Shown here piece after piece: positions 12,910-20,647 of a stretch of 41,827 bases of DNA (positions are counted from its first letter, which is position 1; every line of letters begins with the position of its first letter). The position numbers and the translations under genes are program-made. The stretch spans positions 1 to 41,827 of the forward strand of contig CALJUR010000086.1 in the NCBI GenBank assembly GCA_937975765.1, in the 5' to 3' direction. The stretch is from an uncultured Myxococcales bacterium. Lineage in GTDB: Bacteria > Myxococcota_A > UBA9042 > DTJE01. The notes under the pieces were generated by a model that was not told the DNA's origin, searched no databases, and was given only the letters and a program-made list of their open reading frames with translations.

Positions 12910-15891
12910 TCAGGGGATCGTGAAGACCGAGTTCTTCCCGCCCTGCCCGTCGTCCACCTGGTCGGGGTTGAACGGGTCGGGGAACCACTCGCTGCCGTTC
13001 CTCACGAACTTGTACTGGTAGGGGCCCGGTGCCAGCGGACCGGTCGTCGCCACCCAGGCACCGTCCACCACCGACATCGACAGTGCGCCCCCCTCGTCCC
13101 ACGGCGGGTTCGTGAACGAGCCGCGGACCTGGATCGATGTCGAGTCTTCGTGGGGCAACACGAAGGTCGCGGTCCGGGCGGTGCCGTCGATGGCCGGCAG
13201 GGCCTCGCACTGCTCCCTCAGGCAGAAGTTCCAGGACGCGCACGCCTGGTCCCTCCAGTCCGGGCAAGGCTGCCCGTCCAGCGCGCACTCCTGCTGGACG
13301 CCCTGGTCCTTGCATCGCAGGAGGCCCACGGTGCCGCAACCGGGGACGCAGTCGGAGGGGATCGTGACGATCGAATTGTACCCCCCCATGGAGTCGTCCT
13401 CCTTCTCGGGGTTCGCCGGGTCGAAGAACCAGTACTGGGCGACCGGGGCGTGGAACTTGTAGGCATGGCGCCCCGCCGTCAGGCCGGGGACGTCGGCGCG
13501 CAGCAGCGTGACCGAGCGGCGGCCGGCCAGTTGCGTCATCTGGAAGAAGGTGCCCCAGGCGGGGTTCGTGAAGTCGCCCCCCACCTCCACGGCGAATCCC
13601 TGGTCCCGCACCGTGAAGGAGACCTCGGTGGCGGTCACGACGGGCGATTGCAGCGGGTGGCAGAGGCCGTCGGCGCAATACCGGTCCGGCGCCGTGCACG
13701 GGTCCACGGCCGGCTTCCAGGCCGGGCACCCGGCGTTCTCGTCGCAGGCCTCCAGGGCGCCGTCCGCGGTGCATCGCGTCGCGCCGACCTGCGTGCAGTT
13801 CGACACGGCCACGACCTCCACGGCGCTGTTGTCCAGGGGCGGGGTCCCGACGGTGGCCGGGTTCAACGGGTCCAGCAGCCAGGTTCCGTCCGCGATGAAC
13901 TTGTACTCGTAGAAGCCCGGGGCGGCCACCGGGAAGGTGGCGGTCCACACGCCGTCCACGAGGGTCGCGTTCACGGACTGCCACGCCGGCCCCTGGAAGT
14001 TCCCGGATACGAACACCTCGGAGTAGCCCTGGTTGACCAGGTTCAGGGTCACCTCGCCGCAATGGACGACCGGCGAGACGATGCGCCGGCAGTCGCCCTG
14101 CACGCAGGAGTCGGCGGCGTCGCAGGCGACCGGGTCGCCCCAGTAGGTGCAGCCCAGGGCGTCGGCCGCGGCGCAGGACTGCCTCTGGCGAAGCCCGAGG
14201 CAGCGGGACTGGCCGGACACGCAGGGGTCGTCGCAGACGCAGCCGGCCGGGTCCAGGCAGACCTGGTGCTGCGGGCAGTCCTGGTCGGGCGCCCACTTGA
14301 TGCAGCCGGGCGCGCCGGGCACCTCCACGCAGGTCCGCAGCTGCCCCGTTGGCGAGCAGCGGTGCGTCCCGGTTGCCGGGCAGTCGAGGTCCGACACGCA
14401 CAGCGGGCTGCACGTGCCCTGGCTGCACGTGCTGCCTTCCGGGCAGGCCTGGGGGGCGCCCCAGTACAGGCATCCGTTCGCGTCCTGCAGGCACTCGGCC
14501 GCGTTGTCGTAGTCCACGCACCTCCGGGCGCCGGCCGCCGTGCAGCCCCCCTCGACCCTGCAGGCGCAGGCCCCCGTGACATCGTCGCACTGCTGGTGGT
14601 CCGGGCAGGCGGCGGCCGCGCCGAACTGGATGCAGCCCGCGTGGCCGGCCACCTCGGCGCAGGTCGAGAACGAGTCCAGGGACTCGCATCGCGTCACGCC
14701 GACCGCCGTGCAACCCGGGTCGCTGCCGCAGATCGCCACGCACTGCCCGCCTTCGCAGTTCGCCCCGCCGCCGCAGTCCTGGTAGGACCAGTAGGTGCAG
14801 CCGTCAGGGTCGATCTCGCACACCTTCCGGTCGTGCGGGTCCACCTCCGGCAGGCATTCGGCCTGGCCCTGGGTGCACGGGTTCCCGCACTCGCAACGCG
14901 TGCCCGTGCATGCCTGGTGCAGGGGACAGGCCTCGGGCGCCCCGAACTTCAGGCAGCCCGGGACGACCTGCTCGCAGGCCTGCTGGTGGCCGAGGTCGGC
15001 GCACCGCAGGGTCCCCGGGACGTCGCAGCCCGCGTCCGGGATGCAGGCCACCTGGCACTGGCCGTCCTGGCACGTCAGCGTGCCCGGGCAGGGAGAGGCA
15101 TCCCCCCACTTCAGGCATCCCGGCTGCACCTCCATGCAGACCTGGTAGGTCGTGCCCGAGGCGCACTGCAGGGCGCCCTTCGGGTCGCATTCCGACGTGC
15201 AGACCGGCTGGCACACCCCGGCCCCGACGCAGACCGAGTCCTGACCGCACTCCTTCGCGTCCGACCAGACGCGACACCCCGACGGGTTCTCCACGCACTC
15301 CTGGTAGAGGTCCTGCTCGGCCGCGAAACACCGGCGATCCCCGACCGCCGGGCAGGCGTGCTGGCACTGGCAGGCGCCGTCACCGACGCATGCCATTGCC
15401 GCCGGGCACTCCTGCTCGGCGCCGTACTTGAAGCACCCGGACGAGACCTCCTCGCAGGCCTGGAAGGCCGTCGAGGAACCGCATCTCCGGTCCCCGGCCT
15501 GGTCGCATCCCGGGTCGCTCTCGCAGACCTCCAGGCACTGGCCCTGCACGCAGGCCCGGGATCCGGGGCACTGCTGCGCGGCGCCCCAGGCCAGGCAACC
15601 TTCCTGCTCTTCGCAGACCTGGTACATGCCCTGCACGCCGGGCACGCACTGCCGGTCGCCGGCGGTCGTGCATTCCGGGATGCAGGGCACCTCCTGCGGC
15701 ACTTCCGGGGTCGCCTCGCCGTCCTCGCGGGCATCCCCGGGCTCGCCGTAATCGATGGTCTCCACCGGCTGGACGTCGATCCCGGCATCCTTCGCGATGT
15801 CCTCCGTCCTTTCCCCGCCGCCGCCGCACGAGGCCAACGCGACCGCGACGAACCACAGGGACAGGACACGAAGGCGGGCGCGTGACGACAT
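12910..15891 (-). CDS. Cys-rich repeat lipoprotein with three CBM48-like domains
   Basis: The 993-aa lipoprotein (lipobox ALASC, Cys22) has an acidic linker (23-60). About a dozen ~50-aa Cys-rich repeats follow (65-600), with the pattern C...GxxRC...xxC.E...GC..WG...CP....C..G.C. Three immunoglobulin-like domains close the protein (about 613-690, 747-835 and 903-993). Each reads like a glycogen-binding/isoamylase N-terminal (CBM48) module, for example GNFQGPAWQ followed by GFYEYKFIADGTWLLDP. It is probably a long stalk on the cell surface presenting glucan-binding modules. ATG 15891 has GGGGAG upstream; the frame remains open far upstream but is not protein-like there. No enzyme domain is present. 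Confidence 0.88.
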   Translation of the reverse strand: MSSRARLRVLSLWFVAVALASCGGGGERTEDIAKDAGIDVQPVETIDYGEPGDAREDGEATPEVPQEVPCIPECTTAGDRQCVPGVQGMYQVCEEQEGCLAWGAAQQCPGSRACVQGQCLEVCESDPGCDQAGDRRCGSSTAFQACEEVSSGCFKYGAEQECPAAMACVGDGACQCQHACPAVGDRRCFAAEQDLYQECVENPSGCRVWSDAKECGQDSVCVGAGVCQPVCTSECDPKGALQCASGTTYQVCMEVQPGCLKWGDASPCPGTLTCQDGQCQVACIPDAGCDVPGTLRCADLGHQQACEQVVPGCLKFGAPEACPLHQACTGTRCECGNPCTQGQAECLPEVDPHDRKVCEIDPDGCTYWSYQDCGGGANCEGGQCVAICGSDPGCTAVGVTRCESLDSFSTCAEVAGHAGCIQFGAAAACPDHQQCDDVTGACACRVEGGCTAAGARRCVDYDNAAECLQDANGCLYWGAPQACPEGSTCSQGTCSPLCVSDLDCPATGTHRCSPTGQLRTCVEVPGAPGCIKWAPDQDCPQHQVCLDPAGCVCDDPCVSGQSRCLGLRQRQSCAAADALGCTYWGDPVACDAADSCVQGDCRRIVSPVVHCGEVTLNLVNQGYSEVFVSGNFQGPAWQSVNATLVDGVWTATFPVAAPGFYEYKFIADGTWLLDPLNPATVGTPPLDNSAVEVVAVSNCTQVGATRCTADGALEACDENAGCPAWKPAVDPCTAPDRYCADGLCHPLQSPVVTATEVSFTVRDQGFAVEVGGDFTNPAWGTFFQMTQLAGRRSVTLLRADVPGLTAGRHAYKFHAPVAQYWFFDPANPEKEDDSMGGYNSIVTIPSDCVPGCGTVGLLRCKDQGVQQECALDGQPCPDWRDQACASWNFCLREQCEALPAIDGTARTATFVLPHEDSTSIQVRGSFTNPPWDEGGALSMSVVDGAWVATTGPLAPGPYQYKFVRNGSEWFPDPFNPDQVDDGQGGKNSVFTIP

Positions 15892-15980
15892 GGCGACTCC
15901 CCGGGAATGACGGGCGATTGTACGCACGAAAGGCGGCGCCGCGGAAGGGTCGAAGGCAAGGATCGACGGGGCGGTGGCAC

Positions 15981-16002
15981 GGCGGGGGACGGGGCCCCCG
16001 CC
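15981..16002 (-). terminator. GC hairpin at the 3' end of the 16350-20525 gene run
   Basis: An 8-bp perfect stem (GGCGGGGG with CCCCCGCC) encloses a 6-nt loop. A 19-bp core, GGGACGGGGCCCCCGCCCT (15986-16004), occurs again at 6278-6296, directly after the lipoprotein gene 6295-6618. Both copies sit at the 3' end of a minus-strand unit, so this is probably a U-less terminator or mRNA 3'-end element. Confidence 0.45.
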
Positions 16003-16006
16003 CTTG

Positions 16007-16300
16007 CTACAGCCGGAGCAGCCGCGCGCCCACCAGCCGTCGGTAGAGGAACCCCGCGGCATCGGTGATCCTGCGGATCGCGTCCGGACCCTCGAAGAGG
16101 TGGTGGAACCCGGCCCCGACCCCGATGCTGGCCAGCCATGCCGCCGCGACGATCGACACCGCCGCCAGCGGGTGCCTGGGCCCGGCTGCGATGAACAGCG
16201 CGTTGGCCAGCAGGTAGATCGGGAAGTGCACCAGGAAGACCGAGAACGAGATGCGGCCCAGGAAGGCGACGGTTCGTGCGCCCGGCCAGGAGGCTTGCAC
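16007..16300 (-). pseudogene. Acyltransferase-3 C-terminal remnant
   Basis: Only the last two or three membrane segments of an OafA/YrhL-type acyltransferase remain (FLGRISFSVFLVHFPIYLLA, then an Ala/Val-rich helix, then GVGAGFHHLFEGP). Upstream of the remnant the frame is unlike protein and the preceding gene occupies the space. A full acyltransferase-3 has about 340 aa and ten helices, as in the gene at 25190-26212; about 97 aa survive here. GTG 16300 is the nearest possible start but lacks a ribosome site. It is most likely a decayed leftover of gene loss or insertion; a small membrane protein is the less likely alternative. Confidence 0.6.
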
Positions 16301-16349
16301 CCCGTGCCGCCCGGCGCCCCCACCCAGGGCATCGGCAGGCTGCCCGTGC

Positions 16350-17921
16350 TCATGGCGCCAGCCCTCCCCCGCAGGCCGGCCCCAGGTCCCCGGGCGCGTC
16401 CTGCGGCAGGACCACCGCCCGCGGGATGCGGTAGTTCGCCAGCACGAACCGGGTCGCCGCCTCCATTCCGTCCGCGTCCAGCACAATCTCCGCGACGCTG
16501 CCGTTCGGGGCGAACCGCACCCGGTGGAACCCGTCCACAGGGTGCCTCAACGCCTCGTCCAGCGCCGGCAGGGAATCGACGGTTCGCCCGTTGACCTCCC
16601 GGACCTCCAGGTCCCGCAGTTCCTGGTAGCCGACGTTGTACGGGATCGGGATGACCCCCTGCAGGAAGACGATGCGTCGATGCCCGGGCTGCTGGTCCTC
16701 GGCGGATTCGTCCAGCCGGACCACCAGCGGCACCGGCGCCTTCTTGTGCCACTTGTCGCCCCACGTCTCCAGGTAGGGCATCGACAGTTCGCGGAACACC
16801 AGCCCGCCGGCGATCACGTACGGGGGTGCCCCGGCGACGCGAAACCGCGGCACCAGGCGGTCCGAATCGACGTACCGCCGCAACGGGACCTGCACGTCCA
16901 TCACCCTCCCCTGCCGCAGGATGCGGGCCGGCACCACGTCCCCCGGCCGGTGCCCGTCGATCACGATCTGGTCCAGGTCCAGCAGCCCGAAGCGCGGGTG
17001 CTCGTAGAACCCGCTGGAATCGATCTCGTGGCCGTCCAGGGACAACAGGATGTCCCTGGGTTGCAGCACGCCGCGGCCGGTCGCGCCCCACGGCACCTTC
17101 CGCAGCACGATGCCCCGCGGGCTGCCCTCCTGCCCCAGCCAGGCCGCCAGCGCCGGGTCGTCGTTGACCTGGTACCGGGCTTCCCAGCCCGCGAACCCCG
17201 TGTAGGTCGCGGGCGTGCGAGCCTGCGCCAGGTAGGCCGCCAGGATCCCGGCCGGCACGACGTAGGCGGTTCGACCGTCCTGGGAGGTCGTCATCCCGGC
17301 CAGTTCCCGGCCCCGGAAGACCGGTTCGGCCCAGCCGCCCTCGGCCAGGTCCGTCGTACCGACCAGGAACACGTGCTCCTGGCCGCCGCTGCGGGCCAGT
17401 TGCACGTCCGCCTTCTGCACCCTCAGGTCGGCGATCTCCAGTTGGCGGTCCTTCCACCGCGCGGTCTTCAACTCCCCGTTGCGCGGGTTCGCGTCGGAGA
17501 TCGGGACCGGCACCAGGTCGTCCGTGAAACCGGCCTCCGTCACCTCCAGCAGCGCCAGGTTCATGAACGGATCCCAGTGGCGCACCCGCGCGACGGCCGA
17601 CTGGGGCAGGCCCCGCTTGTGCACCCGGATCAGCGTGGCGTCCTTGACGATGTAGAACGAGGTCAGCAGGAAGCGGCCCTCGACCACCGTCGCCGTGCCC
17701 GTCCGCATCGACGGGGGACGGCGGGCCCAGGGGGTGCGTTCGTCGAAGTCCTGGTATGCCACCTTCAGCGTGACCACGTGATCCTCGGCCCTCTGCACCT
17801 CCCCGGCCGGACGCGAGGCGGGCGCAGCGGATCGGGACCGGTTCGCGGGGCTTCCCGCCCTCGCGGCGGAAGGGCATCCCGCCAGCAACAACGCGAACGC
17901 CAGGATCCCTCGCATGCGCAT
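16350..17921 (-). CDS. Catalytically dead Deg protease homologue (PDZ lipoprotein)
   Basis: The 523-aa product is a lipoprotein (lipobox LLAGC, Cys16) with a trypsin-like Deg fold and C-terminal PDZ-like domains, homologous to the next gene upstream. All three catalytic positions are changed. The His motif LTNAHVV is LTSFYIV (Tyr90), the Asp motif is DPFMNLALLEV (Asn121), and the Ser motif GNSGGPV is GGWAEPVF (Trp). The PDZ2 region (IPIPYNVGYQELRDLEVREV) matches plant-Deg-type proteins. It is probably a scaffold or regulator of the active protease. The start ATG 17921 shares one base with the preceding TGA and has AGGAGG 5 nt upstream; a GTG at 17924 is an alternative. Confidence 0.85.
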   Translation of the reverse strand: MRMRGILAFALLLAGCPSAARAGSPANRSRSAAPASRPAGEVQRAEDHVVTLKVAYQDFDERTPWARRPPSMRTGTATVVEGRFLLTSFYIVKDATLIRVHKRGLPQSAVARVRHWDPFMNLALLEVTEAGFTDDLVPVPISDANPRNGELKTARWKDRQLEIADLRVQKADVQLARSGGQEHVFLVGTTDLAEGGWAEPVFRGRELAGMTTSQDGRTAYVVPAGILAAYLAQARTPATYTGFAGWEARYQVNDDPALAAWLGQEGSPRGIVLRKVPWGATGRGVLQPRDILLSLDGHEIDSSGFYEHPRFGLLDLDQIVIDGHRPGDVVPARILRQGRVMDVQVPLRRYVDSDRLVPRFRVAGAPPYVIAGGLVFRELSMPYLETWGDKWHKKAPVPLVVRLDESAEDQQPGHRRIVFLQGVIPIPYNVGYQELRDLEVREVNGRTVDSLPALDEALRHPVDGFHRVRFAPNGSVAEIVLDADGMEAATRFVLANYRIPRAVVLPQDAPGDLGPACGGGLAP

Positions 17922-19399
17922 CACAGCCTCCTGTCCTCGGGGATCCCGTAGCGTTCGAGGATCTCCGCGTTCGCCCGGTCCGCCGCCTCGCGATCCAGCA
18001 CGCCCAACCGCCCCTGGTGCAGGTACTCCAGCACGTGGAACCGGTCCCGGTTCGACTCGAAGGCCTCGACGACGTCCCGGATCTCGCGTACCTCACGCCC
18101 GTTGACGCGATCGACCACGACGTTCCGGTACCACGCCATCCTCACGTTGACCGGGTGGTCCAGCCGCCGCAGCAGGATCACCCGGTGCCGGCGATACAGC
18201 GCCGGGTCCGAGAACGGTTCGTACAGGGCGGTCCACAGCAACGCCCGGTCCGCGTTCTCGAACCAGTCGCTTCCGAAGGTCTTCAGCATCTCGACGTCCA
18301 GTTCCACGAACACCAGCCCGCCGACGACGTAGTAGGACGGCATCCGGTCCCACTGGTGGGTGAAGCGCACCATCTCCGGGTCCGCCTTCAGCGGGATCTC
18401 GATCTCCCGGACCCCGCCGTCCCGGAACACCCGCACCGGCAGTCCGCGGCCGACCTGATAGCCGTCCAGGACCCGGAACAGGTCGTGGGTCTCGCCTCGC
18501 ACGACCGCCTTGCCTGCCCGGTCGATCGCCGCGTCCCCGACGTGCAGCAGGACATCGCCCGGCCGAAGCAGCCCGTCGGCGCTGGACCCCGGGTTGACCT
18601 TGTCGATCCAGGCCCCCTGCAGGTTCGCGGGCACCCGCAGGAACCTGCCCGTCGCGGGGTTCTGCATCGACACCAGCCGGATGCCCATCGAGGCGAACCC
18701 GTCGTAGCGGCCGTCCTCCAGGTCTTCCAGGAAGTGCCGGACCACCGGGTTGGGAATCACGTACCCGACGCCCTGCAGTGCGCCCGCCACCTGGAAGGCG
18801 ACCCCGACGACCTTCCCGTCGCGCAGGACCGGTCCCCCGCTGTTCCCCGGGTTGATCGCGGAATCCGTCTGGATGACCAGGTGCCGGAACAGTGCGGTGT
18901 GCATGTACTCCTGGACCTCGATGCGCGACACCACGCCCCGCGTCATCGAGATGCGCTCGCCCCCGACGGGGTAGCCCAGCGTCTCCAGCGAGTCGCCCAC
19001 GACGGGCAGGTCGCCCAGTTCCAGGGGCTTCACCTTGCGCAGCAGCCCGGGATCGACCGGCTCGACCAGCGCCAGGTCGCACTCGTGCCCGATCGCGACG
19101 ATCCGGGCGGGATACGGCGTGGAATCGCCGTCCAGGTACAGCACCAGGTCCCGGCTGTCGCTGACGACGTGGGCGTTCGTCAGGATCCGCCCCTCCGCGA
19201 TCACGAAGCCGCTGCCGGACACCGAGAACGGGGCGGGGCTCTGCCACGGCGAATACCAGTCGGGGTGCTGGGAGGTGTTGACCAGCCGGACGATGGCCTT
19301 CTGCGCGCTCGACGGGGCGGCGCCAACGGGAACCGCCGGCATTCCTGCCAGCGCGATCCCCACGAGGATCGGTAGGGTCCAGCGACCTGCGCGAGCCAT
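17921..19399 (-). CDS. Deg/HtrA-type periplasmic serine protease
   Basis: The 492-aa product is an envelope serine protease. After a Sec signal peptide (about 1-27) comes a trypsin-like domain with the full triad: H77 (LTNAHVV), D108 (ECDLALV) and S187 (GNSGGPV). PDZ1 follows around 255-340 (QGAWIDKVNPGSSADGLLRP). A longer C-terminal PDZ2-like region contains RRHRVILLRRLDHPVNVRMA, resembling plant Deg2/Deg9 rather than E. coli DegP. It probably degrades or senses misfolded envelope proteins. It ends in a TGATG overlap with the inactive homologue, so the two are translationally coupled. The start is ATG 19399. Confidence 0.93.
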   Translation of the reverse strand: MARAGRWTLPILVGIALAGMPAVPVGAAPSSAQKAIVRLVNTSQHPDWYSPWQSPAPFSVSGSGFVIAEGRILTNAHVVSDSRDLVLYLDGDSTPYPARIVAIGHECDLALVEPVDPGLLRKVKPLELGDLPVVGDSLETLGYPVGGERISMTRGVVSRIEVQEYMHTALFRHLVIQTDSAINPGNSGGPVLRDGKVVGVAFQVAGALQGVGYVIPNPVVRHFLEDLEDGRYDGFASMGIRLVSMQNPATGRFLRVPANLQGAWIDKVNPGSSADGLLRPGDVLLHVGDAAIDRAGKAVVRGETHDLFRVLDGYQVGRGLPVRVFRDGGVREIEIPLKADPEMVRFTHQWDRMPSYYVVGGLVFVELDVEMLKTFGSDWFENADRALLWTALYEPFSDPALYRRHRVILLRRLDHPVNVRMAWYRNVVVDRVNGREVREIRDVVEAFESNRDRFHVLEYLHQGRLGVLDREAADRANAEILERYGIPEDRRL

Positions 19400-19485
19400 C
19401 GGTTGCCTCGACGTTCGTCGGATGGCGTCGATCCTAGCCGAAAGCCGGCGTCCCGGCGACGGGCGGCGCGGGGGGGGGGCGGTCG

Positions 19486-20124
19486 TCAGTCGCAGTTCTC
19501 GAAGACCAGTTCGGCCTTCGCGGTGCCTCCCTGCGGGAAGGTGCAGTCGATCCGGGCGTGGCCGTCGACCAGGCGGATATCGTTGACCGTGGTGTTCGTC
19601 TGCCGGATGGATACGTCGAAGACGGTGCAGTTCTCGCGCACGATGTCGATCTCGGTGCACACCTCGTAGTCCGGCGGCCGGCAACTTCCCGGGATCTCGA
19701 CCTTGAGGTACTTCCCCTTCGCGACGTCGTCGATGACCAGGATCCCCCCTTCCGTCGGCCCGTTCCCGATCAGGCCCACGCCGTGGAAGCTCATCCGCTG
19801 GCCCGATCGGCAGGTGGCCGGCGTGAACGTGAAGTCGCCCAGGGGCTGGCCCGTGGAGATCAGCGAGCCCTCCACGTGCCCGCATCCCTTGCCGCCGACG
19901 ATGAAGAAGGCCGCAATCCCCCCTCCCAGCGTGACGATGGACATCAGGATCGATACGAGGACCGGTGCGCGCCTCGACTTCACCCCCCTGCCCGGCGGAC
20001 CGGCCGGGCGGGCCTCGGCCGGGCCGCTCGAACCCGTGTCCGCTGCCGACAAAGGGGATCCGCACCGACTGCAGAACGAGTCCTCGTCCGGATGGATCGT
20101 ATGGCACCGCGTGCACGTCCTCAT
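19486..20124 (-). CDS. Zinc-ribbon membrane protein
   Basis: The 212-aa product starts at ATG 20124 with AGGAGG upstream. It has an N-terminal zinc ribbon, CTRCH...FCSRCGS (residues 4-23), a low-complexity linker, and one transmembrane helix (about 50-75, VLVSILMSIVTLGGGIAAFF). The outer domain has several cysteines (KGCGHVEG, PGSCRPPDYEVC, RENCTVFD, IDCTFPQ, FENCD). The topology puts the zinc ribbon in the cytoplasm and the Cys domain outside, like a membrane sensor or assembly protein. I do not know the function. It lies 8 bp after the 20133-20525 gene and 86 bp before the Deg protease gene. Confidence 0.8.
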   Translation of the reverse strand: MRTCTRCHTIHPDEDSFCSRCGSPLSAADTGSSGPAEARPAGPPGRGVKSRRAPVLVSILMSIVTLGGGIAAFFIVGGKGCGHVEGSLISTGQPLGDFTFTPATCRSGQRMSFHGVGLIGNGPTEGGILVIDDVAKGKYLKVEIPGSCRPPDYEVCTEIDIVRENCTVFDVSIRQTNTTVNDIRLVDGHARIDCTFPQGGTAKAELVFENCD

Positions 20125-20132
20125 GCTGCCTC

Positions 20133-20525
20133 CTACCGCCAGCGCCCCGTGTACAGCCGCACCCCCGGCAGGGCCGCGTACGAGGACGCGAACCCGATCG
20201 CGCCCGCGACGGCCCAGTGCCCGGCCCACAGGAAGGCCGCCAGCGCCGCGCCGAAGAAGATGACCGCGGAGAGGGCCATGCCCGCGACCGCCATCATGCG
20301 CCCGGAAGTCCCCGCCCTGTGCCCGCGGGCCAGGAAGGTCTCGGCCGTCGCCAGGATCGGGACGTAGAAGACCGCCAGGGCCATGGCCCCCGCCTCGTCG
20401 GTGGACCGCATCCCGGCGGCCAGGACCTGCACCCCCAGCAGCGCCGCGCCCAGCAGCACCCGTTCCAGGGCCAGCCAGCGTCCCGCCGGATGCCGCGCCT
20501 CCGTGCCCGCGATCCCGCCTTCCAT
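20133..20525 (-). CDS. Small four-helix membrane protein
   Basis: The 130-aa product starts at ATG 20525 (GGGAGG 6 nt upstream). It consists mainly of four hydrophobic helices (ALERVLLGAALLGVQVLAAG, ALAVFYVPILATAETFLA, a Met/Ala-rich third, and AGAIGFASSYAALPG). Pairs of helices are linked by Arg-rich loops. No family is recognised. It is the first gene of a minus-strand run leading through the zinc-ribbon protein to the two Deg-type genes, and it diverges from the esterase gene at 20648 across a 122-bp gap. Confidence 0.7.
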   Translation of the reverse strand: MEGGIAGTEARHPAGRWLALERVLLGAALLGVQVLAAGMRSTDEAGAMALAVFYVPILATAETFLARGHRAGTSGRMMAVAGMALSAVIFFGAALAAFLWAGHWAVAGAIGFASSYAALPGVRLYTGRWR

Positions 20526-20647
20526 CCGTGCCTCCCGTGGAGACCCGATTGTACCCCCTTCCCCGGTCACGCGAATCGCCTTGCACCGGGGTGCCCCGGC
20601 GGGTAGAGTTCCCTCGTTTCGCGCCCTTCCCGGTAGCGGAGGACTCC

